64,000 nucleotides of DNA from CANKJK01 sp040081715 (lineage in GTDB: Bacteria; Acidobacteriota; Vicinamibacteria; Vicinamibacterales; UBA2999), in the NCBI GenBank assembly GCA_040081715.1, contig JBEBFY010000002.1, positions 248,001 to 312,000 on the forward strand, written 5' to 3'. Shown one piece after another: positions 35,123-43,721 of this stretch. Positions within the stretch are counted from its first letter, which is position 1; every line of letters begins with the position of its first letter. The notes under the pieces are model-generated. The model ran no database searches. It was not told where the DNA came from and worked only from the letters and a program-made list of their open reading frames with translations. Position numbers and translations under genes: made by a program.

Positions 35123-37651
35123 GTGCGAAAGGTGATCCTCGCGGTGCTGGTCGTCGCGCAGTCTCTTGTGTCGGTCGGGTACGGCGTGTCGTGGATGTAT
35201 TACGCGCAGGCACGCAGCGCCAGCGCCACGCTCGGGCTGGTGGCGGAATTCGACGATGAGGCGCACGTCGCCGTGATCGCCTCCGTGGAAGGCGGGGGCC
35301 CGGCCTGGGCCGCCGGGCTGGAGGCGGGGGACCGGATCCGGTCGGCGGATGGCATCCGGCTCGACACACGGGCGACGTTTCTCCGGTGGGATCACTCGGC
35401 GGTGGGCGGGGACGTGGCCCTCGTGGTGCTCCGTGAAGGCGGAGACGCACCGGTGTGGGTGCGGCTCCTTCAGTCTGTCCCGTTCTCGTTACGGGGCCTG
35501 ATCCAGAGTTCGCTGCTGGAGGTGCTGGCGTTCTATCCGGTGGTCTTTCTGGGAGTCGGACTGGCCGTGCTGGCGCTTCGCCCGCGCGACCCCCACGCGT
35601 GGCTGATGGCCATGCTGTTCTCGTCGTTCCTGGCGGTGCCGGCCTTCCCACGCGCCACGAGCGGTCTGCCGCCAGGGCTGGCCTCGTTCGTGCTCGGGTA
35701 CCGGGCCATCGCGCTGCCCGCCATCCCCGCGCTCTTCTACACCTTCTTCACACTGTTTCCGGCCCAATCCCCGATCGACCGGCGACTGCCGTGGCTGAAA
35801 TGGCTCAGTGGTCTCGGCGTCCTGATCTTCGGCGTGACGAACATCACCGTGGGGGCTCCCGTGTCGCCACCATGGCTCATCGCGGTCACAGGCGTGCGCG
35901 CGGCCGATGTGTTGCGCCTGCTGTACCTGTTTGGCGGCATCCCGCTGGGCGTCGCGGCCCTCTGGATGAATGCGGCGCGGGCGGGCGCGCCGGATGCGCG
36001 AAGGAAGGCGCGGGTGCTGGTGTGGGGCACGGCGGCTGGCGCGCTGCCGATCGTGGTGCAATCGCTCGCGCAGACCGTGTTGGGCTGGCCGATGCCGGCG
36101 TGGATCTCGACCGCGGCTGTGGCGATGTCGTCGGTGCTGCCCCTGTCCTTCGCGTACGCCGTGGTGAAGCACCGCGTGCTGGACATCCCGGTCCTCCTCA
36201 AGCGGAGTGCCAGGTATCTGCTCGTGCGTCGTGGACTTGGAGTGCTGCTCTTCGCGCTCGCGTCGCTGCTGACGGCGGTGTTCACCACCCTGCTCGGACG
36301 TGTCTCGGCCGTCTCCGCCGCGGCCGCTCCCGTCATCGGCGTCGCCTTCGGCGTGGCGCTGGCCCTTGGCTCACTCCGGCTGCTGCGGCAAGCCACGCGA
36401 CGCATCGACCGCGCGTTCTTCCGTCTCGCCTACAACGCCGCGGAGATCCTCGCGCGACTGGCGGACCGCATTCGCACGGCGGACAGCCGCGAAGCCCTGG
36501 CAGATCTGTTGTCCACGCACATCTCGGAAGCGCTCCAGCCCGCAGAGATGGCGGTCTTTCTCAAGAATGGCGCAGGCGCGCTCCACCCGTACGCGCAGCG
36601 CTGGCCGTTCGTATTGGAGGCCGCAGCTGCCGATGCCCCCTGGGTCGTGGAGCTCAGGCGCCGCGGGAAGGCATGGGATGTGTCGTCCCACTCGGCCGAA
36701 GAGGTTCCGGCCATGGTGCGCGAGAGCAAGGCAGAACTGCTGGTGCCGATCCTGTTCAGGGACAGCACGCTGGCCGGATACCTTCTGCTCGGGAGCCGGC
36801 GCTCGGAGGAGCCGTACTCCGGCGAGGACCGACGGCTCCTGACCTCGGTGGCCAACCAGGCTGGTGTCGAGCTTGAGAACATCAGCCTGGCTGAGGCCAT
36901 GGCCGAGCGGCTGGATGCCCAGCGGTCGGCTGAGCGCGAGCTGGAGATTGCCCGGCAGGTGCAGCTCCGGCTCTTTCCCCAGACGCGTCCCGCGATGCGC
37001 ACGCTCGACTACGCCGGCGGCTGCGCGCAGGCCCGCCATGTGGGCGGTGACTACTACGACTTCCTTCCCATCGCGGAAGGCCGCCTGGCCCTCGTGGTGG
37101 CCGACACCTCCGGCAAGGGCATGGGCGCGGCGCTGCTGATGGCCCACCTGCAGGCCAACCTGCGGGCGCAATACCGCGCGGCGCCGTCCGACCTGCCCGG
37201 CCTGCTTGCCGCAGTCAATCGCCAGTTCTACGAGAACAGCTCGGGAAACCAGTACGCCACGCTGGTGTTCCTCGACTACGCCGACGACGGGCGCCGGCTG
37301 CGCGTGGCTAACTGCGGCCACTTTCCGGGCTATCTACTGCGGGCCGGCGGCGGTGTCGAGGCCCTCGCGTCCACGGCGACCGTGCTGGGCCTGTTCCCGG
37401 AATGGTCCACGCCGGTCGAGGAATGGACCCTGGCCCCGGGCGATCAGATTGTGCTCTACAGCGACGGCGTGATCGAGGCGAGGAACGCGGCGGGGGAGGA
37501 GTTCGGCCACGATCGGCTCCTCGACCTCATCCGTGCCAGCGCCACGCTGCCGGTGGAGGAGGCCGTCACTGCGATCCATGAGGCCGTTCGCGCGTTCTGC
37601 GGGGGACATCCCGAGGACGACGTCACGGTGGTCCTCGCGCGCGTCAGATAG
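35123..37651 (+). CDS. Membrane PP2C/SpoIIE phosphatase with PDZ and GAF domains
   Basis: 842 residues. Order: one membrane helix (5-30), a PDZ domain outside the cytoplasm (about 35-115, AWAAGLEAGDRIRSADG), about seven or eight membrane helices (to 410), a GAF domain (440-590), a short coiled coil (QRSAERELEIARQVQLRLFP) and a SpoIIE-type PP2C phosphatase (from about 610). Metal-binding aspartates lie in GGDYYDF, VVADTSGKGMG and the final EDDVTVV. Such enzymes dephosphorylate anti-sigma-factor antagonists; no antagonist or kinase is adjacent. The coding frame extends upstream to 35063, but the promoter favours the GTG at 35123. Confidence 0.88.
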   Translation: MRKVILAVLVVAQSLVSVGYGVSWMYYAQARSASATLGLVAEFDDEAHVAVIASVEGGGPAWAAGLEAGDRIRSADGIRLDTRATFLRWDHSAVGGDVALVVLREGGDAPVWVRLLQSVPFSLRGLIQSSLLEVLAFYPVVFLGVGLAVLALRPRDPHAWLMAMLFSSFLAVPAFPRATSGLPPGLASFVLGYRAIALPAIPALFYTFFTLFPAQSPIDRRLPWLKWLSGLGVLIFGVTNITVGAPVSPPWLIAVTGVRAADVLRLLYLFGGIPLGVAALWMNAARAGAPDARRKARVLVWGTAAGALPIVVQSLAQTVLGWPMPAWISTAAVAMSSVLPLSFAYAVVKHRVLDIPVLLKRSARYLLVRRGLGVLLFALASLLTAVFTTLLGRVSAVSAAAAPVIGVAFGVALALGSLRLLRQATRRIDRAFFRLAYNAAEILARLADRIRTADSREALADLLSTHISEALQPAEMAVFLKNGAGALHPYAQRWPFVLEAAAADAPWVVELRRRGKAWDVSSHSAEEVPAMVRESKAELLVPILFRDSTLAGYLLLGSRRSEEPYSGEDRRLLTSVANQAGVELENISLAEAMAERLDAQRSAERELEIARQVQLRLFPQTRPAMRTLDYAGGCAQARHVGGDYYDFLPIAEGRLALVVADTSGKGMGAALLMAHLQANLRAQYRAAPSDLPGLLAAVNRQFYENSSGNQYATLVFLDYADDGRRLRVANCGHFPGYLLRAGGGVEALASTATVLGLFPEWSTPVEEWTLAPGDQIVLYSDGVIEARNAAGEEFGHDRLLDLIRASATLPVEEAVTAIHEAVRAFCGGHPEDDVTVVLARVR

Positions 37652-37691
37652 GCACAGTGCCTCGCGTGGCGGCGCCTCTCGTACGGACCGT

Positions 37692-37697
37692 TATACT
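37692..37697 (+). promoter_or_regulatory. Possible -10 box (TATACT) before acyP
   Basis: TATACT lies 13 bases before the acylphosphatase ATG. The expected start site would leave a leader of about 6 bases; no ribosome site is seen. Confidence 0.35.
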
Positions 37698-37710
37698 GGC
37701 TTCCGCTCCT

Positions 37711-37989
37711 ATGACGCGTGGCCGTCGTTATCTGGTTGCCGGGCGGGTGCAGGGCGTCGGCTTCCGCTATTTCGTCCACGCGGCAGCCGTGAGACACCAG
37801 GTCACCGGCTTTGTGAGAAACCTTCGCGACGGTCGAGTGGAAGTGCGCGCCGAAGGGACGGCCGCCAGCCTCGCGGCGTTCGAGCACGAGCTCGGGGCCG
37901 GGCCGGCCGGTGCGCGCGTCGATAGGGTATACGCCGAGGATGAGCCCGCGACAGGCTGCGAGCAGTTCGAGATTCGCGACAGCGCATAG
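37711..37989 (+). CDS. acyP: Acylphosphatase
   Basis: Small enzyme hydrolysing acyl phosphates such as 1,3-bisphosphoglycerate or carbamoyl phosphate. The 92-residue protein has the signature GRVQGVGFRYFVHAAA with catalytic Arg19 and VTGFVRNLRDGRVEV with Asn37, plus the conserved glycine-rich loop. It starts 59 bases after the phosphatase gene and precedes apt by 22 bases. Confidence 0.95.
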   Translation: MTRGRRYLVAGRVQGVGFRYFVHAAAVRHQVTGFVRNLRDGRVEVRAEGTAASLAAFEHELGAGPAGARVDRVYAEDEPATGCEQFEIRDSA

Positions 37990-38011
37990 GCACGGTCGCA
38001 TACGGAGACAC

Positions 38012-38524
38012 ATGGACCTCAAATCCCAGATTCGCCACGTTCCCGATTTCCCCAAGCCGGGCATCCTCTTCTACGACATCACGACGCTCCTCAGGAGCCC
38101 GCAGGGGTTTGCCGCCACGATTGAGGCGCTGGCCACCCCGTACCTCGGGCAGGGGATCGAGGCCGTGATTGGTATTGAGAGCCGCGGGTTCATCCTCGGG
38201 GCACCTGTGGCCGAGCGGCTCGGCGCCGGGTTTATCCCCATGCGCAAGCCGGGGAAGCTCCCGGCAAAGGCCGTGCGGGCGGAGTTCGCGCTGGAATACG
38301 GCACCGATGCACTCGAGTTGCATGAAGACGCGATCCAGCCCGGTCAGCGCGTACTCATCGTGGACGACGTGCTGGCGACCGGCGGCACCGCGGCGGCGGC
38401 TACGGAACTGGTCAAGCGCATCGGAGGCACCCTGCACGGGCTCGCGTTCCTGTTGGAGTTGCCATTCCTGAACGGCAGGGCCAGACTGACGGGAGAACAC
38501 GTCTTCTCGGTCCTGCAGTACTAA
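38012..38524 (+). CDS. apt: Adenine phosphoribosyltransferase
   Basis: Purine salvage: adenine + PRPP to AMP. The 170-residue protein begins DLKSQIRHVPDFPKPGILFYDIT, the usual family start, and has the PRPP loop VLIVDDVLATGGTAAAA and GIESRGFILGAPVA. The start ATG at 38012 follows GGAGACAC. The stop codon lies inside a perfect 15-base palindrome. Confidence 0.96.
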   Translation: MDLKSQIRHVPDFPKPGILFYDITTLLRSPQGFAATIEALATPYLGQGIEAVIGIESRGFILGAPVAERLGAGFIPMRKPGKLPAKAVRAEFALEYGTDALELHEDAIQPGQRVLIVDDVLATGGTAAAATELVKRIGGTLHGLAFLLELPFLNGRARLTGEHVFSVLQY

Positions 38525-38530
38525 GTACTG
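38516..38530. repeat. Perfect 15-base palindrome over the apt stop codon
   Basis: Seven-base arms around one base (38516-38522, 38524-38530). It includes the apt stop codon. It may act as a weak terminator hairpin or protein site; there is no T-tract. Confidence 0.55.
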
Positions 38531-38544
38531 TCGGGGCGCACGCG

Positions 38545-38558
38545 TCACGGGCCCGTGA
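38545..38558. repeat. 14-base perfect palindrome upstream of tRNA-Arg
   Basis: Self-complementary GC-rich palindrome between apt and the tRNA promoter. It could form a short stem that ends apt transcription, or be a protein-binding site on the tRNA promoter, since it spans about the -35 region. No evidence decides between them. Confidence 0.45.
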
Positions 38559-38568
38559 GTGGCCCTGT

Positions 38569-38574
38569 TACAAT
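38569..38574 (+). promoter_or_regulatory. -10 box (TACAAT) for tRNA-Arg
   Basis: TACAAT ends 9 bases before the mature tRNA 5' end, so the primary transcript would carry only a short leader. No consensus -35 box is seen. The same TANNNT pattern occurs before several protein start codons in this window. Confidence 0.55.
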
Positions 38575-38583
38575 CGGTCCGAC

Positions 38584-38660
38584 GTCCCCGTAGCTCAGCT
38601 GGATAGAGCGCGCGCCTCCTAAGCGCGAGGCCGGCAGTTCAAATCTGCCCGGGGACACCA
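38584..38660 (+). tRNA. tRNA-Arg (anticodon CCT)
   Basis: 77 bases including a genome-encoded CCA. The seven-base acceptor arms pair (38584-38590 with 38650-38656), the anticodon loop CTCCTAA sits on a CGCGC/GCGCG stem and gives anticodon CCT, reading AGG arginine codons. The T-loop TTCAAAT is on GGCAG/CTGCC. Short variable loop. No integrase is nearby, so there is no sign of use as an attachment site. Confidence 0.96.
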
Positions 38661-38692
38661 GGCTCATTCGAAGGACGAAGACGAAGGACACC

Positions 38693-39433
38693 ATGAAGCA
38701 GAAGGAACGTCACCACCTGAAGGAAAACGAACTGGCGCACGGCCTGTCATCCGCAAGCCACGCGCTGGCGGGGAACAAGACGACGCTGCTCACCGCTGCT
38801 GCTGTGATCGGCGTGGTGCTGCTCGGAGTGATCGGCTATCTCGTCGTGCGGCAGCAATCGGCGGCGAAGCAGGCCGAGATGCTCTCGGCGGCGATGACCA
38901 TCGTGGACTCCCCGGTGCAGCCACCGAACCCGGCCGTACCGCCGATGGATGGCAAGCCCGGAAAAATGGCTGAGCAGCAGCCGGGCACGTATCCTTCGGA
39001 GGAGGTCAAGCTCACCGCCGCGATTCCGAAGCTCATCGCCGTGGCTGACGCGTACCCGGATGCGGACGCCGGGCTGCTCGCGCGCTTCCGTCTGGCGCAG
39101 GCCTATGCCGAACTCGGCAAGCACGCCGACGCGGCCGCGGCCTTCGATCGAGTCGTGGCGCAGGGCGGCACGTCGCTCCACGCACGGATGGCGAGGCTCG
39201 GGAAGGCGAACGCGCTCGTACGGATGGGGCAGCACGCCGCGGCCATCGCGACGTACAAGGAGATCGCGGACGCCAAGGATTCACCCCTCCCGGCCGATGC
39301 CGTGCTCATGGAGCTGGGGACCACGTATGTCGCGGCAGGCAACCTGGACGAGGCGAAGAAGACCTTCAGCCGCATCGTCCACGAGCATCCCGCGTCGCCC
39401 TACGCCACAGAGGCCGGCAAGCAGATTCAGTGA
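38693..39433 (+). CDS. Membrane-anchored TPR protein (YfgM-like)
   Basis: 246 residues: a basic N-terminal cytosolic part, one membrane helix (residues 28-52, LLTAAAVIGVVLLGVIGYLVV) and a periplasmic part with tetratricopeptide repeats (LLARFRLAQAYAELGKHADAA; GKANALVRMGQHAAAIATYKE; LGTTYVAAGNLDEAKKTF). The layout equals YfgM-type SecYEG-associated chaperones, though I cannot prove that role. It starts 32 bases after the tRNA. Its stop codon falls in the first unit of a 13-base tandem repeat. Confidence 0.8.
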   Translation: MKQKERHHLKENELAHGLSSASHALAGNKTTLLTAAAVIGVVLLGVIGYLVVRQQSAAKQAEMLSAAMTIVDSPVQPPNPAVPPMDGKPGKMAEQQPGTYPSEEVKLTAAIPKLIAVADAYPDADAGLLARFRLAQAYAELGKHADAAAAFDRVVAQGGTSLHARMARLGKANALVRMGQHAAAIATYKEIADAKDSPLPADAVLMELGTTYVAAGNLDEAKKTFSRIVHEHPASPYATEAGKQIQ

Positions 39434-39505
39434 GCGGCATCAGTGAGCCGCATCAGTGAGCCGCATCAGTGAGCCGCATCAGTGAGCCGCATCAGTGAGC
39501 CGCAG
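39428..39505. repeat. 13-base tandem repeat, six units
   Basis: Unit CAGTGAGCCGCAT from 39428 to 39505: first copy with one substitution, four exact copies, and a last one diverging at its end. It spans the space between two convergent genes and contains the stop codon of each (TPR gene TGA at 39431-39433; substrate-binding lipoprotein TGA at 39494-39492 on the minus strand). Adjacent GCGGC/GCCGC parts can pair as a short hairpin. Confidence 0.9.
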
Positions 39506-41054
39506 TTGAGCGGTCAGCCGTCCGGCTGACCGCCGCCAGGCGCTGAAAGTCCACCAGGGTCCCGAGGCGCAGCCCGCTAATCCAGGGCTGCGTCACCGCC
39601 ACATTCGTCCGGTACCACAGGCTGATATACGGCTGGTCTTCCGCGACGATCCGCTGCACAGCCTGGTACAGCCGTCGGCGCTCGGGCTCACCTGTCGCCC
39701 GCGTCGCCTCGTCGAGCAATCGATCGACCTCAGGATTCGCGTAGCGGCCGCGATTGAAGCCGCCCGGCGGAATCTGATCCGAGTGGAAGATGCGCCGCAG
39801 GATGTCCGGATCCGCGACGGCCCCGCCGACCCACTGCAGCGTCACCATCTGGAAGTTGCCCTTGATGACGTCGGCAAAGAGCGTCGCGAATTCGTACTGC
39901 CGCACGTCCACCTCGACGCCCACCTTCCGGAAGTTCTCCTGGAGCACCGTCGCCTGCAGCCGCGCGAACTCATTAGTCGAGATCTTCAGCGTCAGGCGCA
40001 ACCTGGGTGCCGGCCCCGCACCGTCAGGGTCGGGATACCCCGCCTCATCGAGCGCACGCCGGGCCGCCTCCGGATTGAAATCGAACCGGGGAATGTCCGG
40101 CGCGACCGCCCAGGAAATCGGCGGGAGCACCCCCGAGGCAACACCCGCCAGCGACCGGCGCAGGTAGGTGACGATGGACTGCCGGTCCACGGCAGAGGCC
40201 AACGCTCGCCGGACACGGGCGTCGGAGAGCACCGGATCCCTGGCGTTGAGGCCGATGTAGGCGTAGTCGGTGCCGGGTGCCGTTTCGACTCTGAGGCCGC
40301 CACGGCCATCCAGGGCATGCACGAGATCGGGAGGCACGTCGTTGATGACGACGTCCACGCCGCCCTGCTGCAGTTCCAGTCCGCGCATGGTGTCGTCGGG
40401 GACAATCTTCAGGATCAGTCCCGGGTTGGCCGCCGGTCCCTTGAAGTAGCCGTCGAAGCGCGCCAGCACCACGCGGTCATCCGCGCTCGCGCTCACGAAC
40501 CGGTACGGCCCGGTACCAACTGGATGCGTCCGCAGCTCCGCGCCGGAGCCGGCCGGCACGACGGAGACCACCAACTGCACAGGGAAGGACTCCACTGGTT
40601 CGCGGAGTGTGAAGCGCACGGTGCGCGCATCGACCGCGTCAACCGCCGCGAGCGACCGGTACGCGCCCCTGAGCGGCGAGGCCGTCGCCGGGTCCAGGAT
40701 GCTGGTGATCGTGAAGACCACGTCGGCCGACGTCAGGGGCCGGCCGTCGTGAAACCGCACACCGTCCCTGAGCGTGACCACCCACGTGAGCGCATCCACC
40801 CGCTCGAGCCGCTCGGCAAGGCCCGGCACAGGGCGGAGCGCGTCATCCAGTTCCATCAGGCGCGAATAGACGAGCTGCGCGACCCGTTCCGACCCTTCAT
40901 CCGACGTGAGGCGCGGATCGAAGCCGTTGGGGCCCGCCCCGATGCCCACGATGACGAACCCTGCGGTGCCGTCGGCTGCCCGGCCGGCACAGCCCATCCC
41001 CACGGCACAGGACGCCGCGAGCACTACGGCGAGGACGCTCACTCGCGCTGTCAT
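39492..41054 (-). CDS. Peptide/solute ABC transporter substrate-binding lipoprotein (SBP_bac_5)
   Basis: 520 residues with a lipoprotein-like signal (AASCAVGMGCAG) and the family 5 extracellular solute-binding fold. Landmarks: GFDPRLTSDEGSERVAQLVYS near the mature N-terminus, VVTLRDGVRFHDGRPLTSADVVFT, GTGPYRFVS and the late NFQMVTLQWVGGAVADPD. It would bind oligopeptides or a similar solute in the periplasm. No permease or ATPase genes are adjacent. The ATG overlaps the mutS stop (ATGA), so expression is coupled to mutS, an unusual partner. Confidence 0.88.
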   Translation of the reverse strand: MTARVSVLAVVLAASCAVGMGCAGRAADGTAGFVIVGIGAGPNGFDPRLTSDEGSERVAQLVYSRLMELDDALRPVPGLAERLERVDALTWVVTLRDGVRFHDGRPLTSADVVFTITSILDPATASPLRGAYRSLAAVDAVDARTVRFTLREPVESFPVQLVVSVVPAGSGAELRTHPVGTGPYRFVSASADDRVVLARFDGYFKGPAANPGLILKIVPDDTMRGLELQQGGVDVVINDVPPDLVHALDGRGGLRVETAPGTDYAYIGLNARDPVLSDARVRRALASAVDRQSIVTYLRRSLAGVASGVLPPISWAVAPDIPRFDFNPEAARRALDEAGYPDPDGAGPAPRLRLTLKISTNEFARLQATVLQENFRKVGVEVDVRQYEFATLFADVIKGNFQMVTLQWVGGAVADPDILRRIFHSDQIPPGGFNRGRYANPEVDRLLDEATRATGEPERRRLYQAVQRIVAEDQPYISLWYRTNVAVTQPWISGLRLGTLVDFQRLAAVSRTADRSTAAH

Positions 41055-43693
41055 TCGTCCAGGCGCGCCTTCAGGCCCGCCAGCAGGTCGAGCGCCGCGC
41101 GCGGCGTGATGTTGTCCAGATCCATCTGCCGCAGCGTCTCGGCTATCTCCATGACAACGGACGGGACACCATGTTCGCCAGGTTCGGGCGCTCCCGCGAA
41201 GAGCGTCAACTGCGAGACCGCCGTGGCGGGGGAGGAGAGCGTCGCCCGCCCGCCACGTACCAGTTCGTCCTGTTCGAGGCCGGAGAGAATCTCCCTCGCG
41301 CGCGCGACCACTTCGTGCGGCAGGCCTGCGAGGCGCGCCACCTGGATCCCGTAGCTCCGATCGGAGCGGCCCGGCACGATCTTGCGCAGGAACACGATGT
41401 CGTCCTTGAACTCGCGCGCCGAGACGTGCGCGTTGACCACGCCGGGGACGGCGTCGGCCAGGTCCGTCAGCTCGTGGTAGTGCGTCGCGAAGAGCGTCTT
41501 GGGACGCGCGCGTCCATGGGCCGCCAGATACTCCGCCACGGCCCAGGCAATGCTGAGTCCGTCGAAGGTCGCGGTGCCGCGCCCGATTTCATCGAGCACG
41601 ACGAGACTCCGCGAGGTCGCCGTCCGGAGGATGTGCGCCGTCTCCTGCATCTCGACCATGAAGGTGGAGTGGCCGCGCGCGATGTTGTCAGACGCGCCGA
41701 CTCTGGCGAAGAGGCGGTCCACGATCGGAAGCGTCGCCTCGCGGGCCGGCACGAAGGACCCAGCCTGCGCCAGCAGGGGCAACAGGGCCGTCTGGCGCAG
41801 ATAGGTGGATTTGCCACCCATGTTCGGACCCGTCAGGACGACGAGCTGCCGTGTCGTCCCGTTCAGGTCCACGTCGTTCGGCACGAATGCGCCTTCGACA
41901 TGCCGCTCGACGACCGGATGGCGCCCATCGACCACCACCATCTTGTCGCCGTCGTGGACGTGGGGTTTGACGTAGTCGTTGAGCGTCGCCACCTCGGCCA
42001 GGCCCGCCAGCGCGTCGATGCCGGCGAGCGCACGCGCGGTCTCCTGAATCCGCACGGCTTCGGCGGCGACCGCAGCCCGGAGCGACTCGAAGATCGCGAG
42101 TTCCCTGGCGAGGATGCGCTCATCGGCGCCGAGGACACGTACCTCGTACTCCTTCAGCGCCGGGGTGGTGAAGCGCTCCCCGCCGGCAATCGTCTGCTTC
42201 CGGTGATAGTCCGGCGGCACCGCGTGCAGGTTCGACTTCGAGATCTCGATGTAGTACCCGAAGACGCGATTGAAGCGGATCTTCAGGGACCCGATGCCGG
42301 TGCGCGCGCGCTCGGCCTCCTCCATCTCCGCGATGACATGCCGTCCGGACCGGCTGATCTCGCGCAACGCGTCCAGCTCCGGGTCCACGCCGTCGCGCGT
42401 GAAACCGCCCTCACGCGAGACGGCCGGCAGGTCGTCCGCCAGCGTCTCGTCCAACCGCTGGCGCAGTTCGGGGACGTCATCGAGTGCGGCGACGAGGCTC
42501 CGGAGCAGCGGGGCCTGGGGGGCCTCGAGCGCCGCGGCCACGGCGGGTACCGCCCCCAGCGAGGCCCGCAGCCCACCGAGATCTCGTGGCGAGGCCGTGC
42601 CCAGCGATACTCGGGCGAGGAGACGCTCGATGTCCTGCACACCGGCCAGCCGTTCCCGGCACCGGCCGCGTTCGACGGCGCGAGACGCGAGCTCCTCCAC
42701 CGCGTCCAAACGGTCGTGGATCGCATCGAGGATGAGCAGCGGACGCAGCAACCAGGTGCGTAGGAGGCGCCCACCGATCGACGTGACGGTCTGGTCGATG
42801 ACCGAGAGCAACGACCCGGCGGTGCCGCCCTCGGCACCCTGTACGACCTCAAGGTGCTTGAGCGTGGTCGAGTCCAGAATCAGTGCATCGGCGTTCGACT
42901 TGAGGCGGACCGCACGGACATGCGCCAGATCCACCTTCTGGGTGGACCGCAGGTGCGCCACAAGCCCGCCGGCGGCACGGACGGCCAGCGGGTGGGCGGT
43001 CAGGCCGAAGGCCTCGAGGCTGTGTACCCGGAGTTGCTCGATGAGGGCGCGCCGGGCGCGGTCATCCTCGAACAGCCATCCGTCGACCTCGGTGACGGCC
43101 ACACCCTGACGCACGATCGATGGCACCAGCGTCCGCGGCGAGACACCGGAGGCGACGACCACTTCGCGCGGGGCAAGCACGGCGGCGTCATCGTCGAGCG
43201 CCGCGAGGCCGGAGGGACCGGCATACTCCGCCACCGTGAACTCGCCGGTCGACACATCCAGCAGGGCGGCCCCGACCGCATCGCCATCGGCCACCAGCGC
43301 GAGCATGAAAGCCGGTTCTCGCGCGTTCAGGTAGGCGGCATCGGTCAACGTGCCTGGCGAGACCACGCGGACGACTTCGCGACGGACCAGCCCTTTGGCC
43401 GTCTTCGGGTCCTCCACCTGCTCGCAGATGGCCACCCGGTGGCCCTGCTTCACCAGCCGCGCCAGATACCCGTCGGCTGCGTGGTACGGCACGCCGCACA
43501 TGGGGATGCCCTGACCCGTGGCGGCATCCTTGGATCGCGCGGTCAGCGTCAGGTCAAGCGCCCGCGATGCCACGAGGGCATCCTCGTAGAACATCTCGTA
43601 GAAGTCGCCCATGCGGAAGAACACGATGGCGTCGCGGTACTGCCGCTTCGCCTCGAGGTACTGGCGCATCGCTGGGGTGGCGGTCTGCTGCAT
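41051..43693 (-). CDS. mutS: DNA mismatch repair protein MutS
   Basis: Mismatch-recognising ATPase, 880 residues. The Phe-x-Glu mismatch motif is in FFRMGDFYEMFYEDA; the connector, lever and clamp domains follow; the ATPase has Walker A GPNMGGKSTYLRQTALL (near residue 624) and Walker B LVVLDEIGRGTATFDGLSIAW. The C-terminus (ITPRAALDLLAGLKARL) has the dimerising helices. It is transcribed away from tsaB. A GATAAT box lies 11 bases before its ATG on the minus strand. mutL is not in the window. Confidence 0.97.
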   Translation of the reverse strand: MQQTATPAMRQYLEAKRQYRDAIVFFRMGDFYEMFYEDALVASRALDLTLTARSKDAATGQGIPMCGVPYHAADGYLARLVKQGHRVAICEQVEDPKTAKGLVRREVVRVVSPGTLTDAAYLNAREPAFMLALVADGDAVGAALLDVSTGEFTVAEYAGPSGLAALDDDAAVLAPREVVVASGVSPRTLVPSIVRQGVAVTEVDGWLFEDDRARRALIEQLRVHSLEAFGLTAHPLAVRAAGGLVAHLRSTQKVDLAHVRAVRLKSNADALILDSTTLKHLEVVQGAEGGTAGSLLSVIDQTVTSIGGRLLRTWLLRPLLILDAIHDRLDAVEELASRAVERGRCRERLAGVQDIERLLARVSLGTASPRDLGGLRASLGAVPAVAAALEAPQAPLLRSLVAALDDVPELRQRLDETLADDLPAVSREGGFTRDGVDPELDALREISRSGRHVIAEMEEAERARTGIGSLKIRFNRVFGYYIEISKSNLHAVPPDYHRKQTIAGGERFTTPALKEYEVRVLGADERILARELAIFESLRAAVAAEAVRIQETARALAGIDALAGLAEVATLNDYVKPHVHDGDKMVVVDGRHPVVERHVEGAFVPNDVDLNGTTRQLVVLTGPNMGGKSTYLRQTALLPLLAQAGSFVPAREATLPIVDRLFARVGASDNIARGHSTFMVEMQETAHILRTATSRSLVVLDEIGRGTATFDGLSIAWAVAEYLAAHGRARPKTLFATHYHELTDLADAVPGVVNAHVSAREFKDDIVFLRKIVPGRSDRSYGIQVARLAGLPHEVVARAREILSGLEQDELVRGGRATLSSPATAVSQLTLFAGAPEPGEHGVPSVVMEIAETLRQMDLDNITPRAALDLLAGLKARLDE

Positions 43694-43706
43694 GCGGGAC
43701 AGCGAT

Positions 43707-43712
43707 TATCAT
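43707..43712 (+). promoter_or_regulatory. -10 box (TATCAT) before tsaB
   Basis: TATCAT ends 9 bases before the tsaB ATG. On the other strand GATAAT (43710-43705) would serve mutS, so the short divergent spacer probably holds two overlapping -10 boxes. No ribosome site before tsaB, so a leaderless transcript is likely. Confidence 0.45.
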
Positions 43713-43721
43713 GCAGCTTCC

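Noticed and set aside
38584..38660. tRNA-Arg as an attachment site for an integrated element
   Set aside because: No integrase, no direct repeat of the tRNA 3' end and no foreign-looking genes follow.
39428..39505. The 13-base array as a CRISPR
   Set aside because: Units are directly adjacent without spacers and no cas gene is present.
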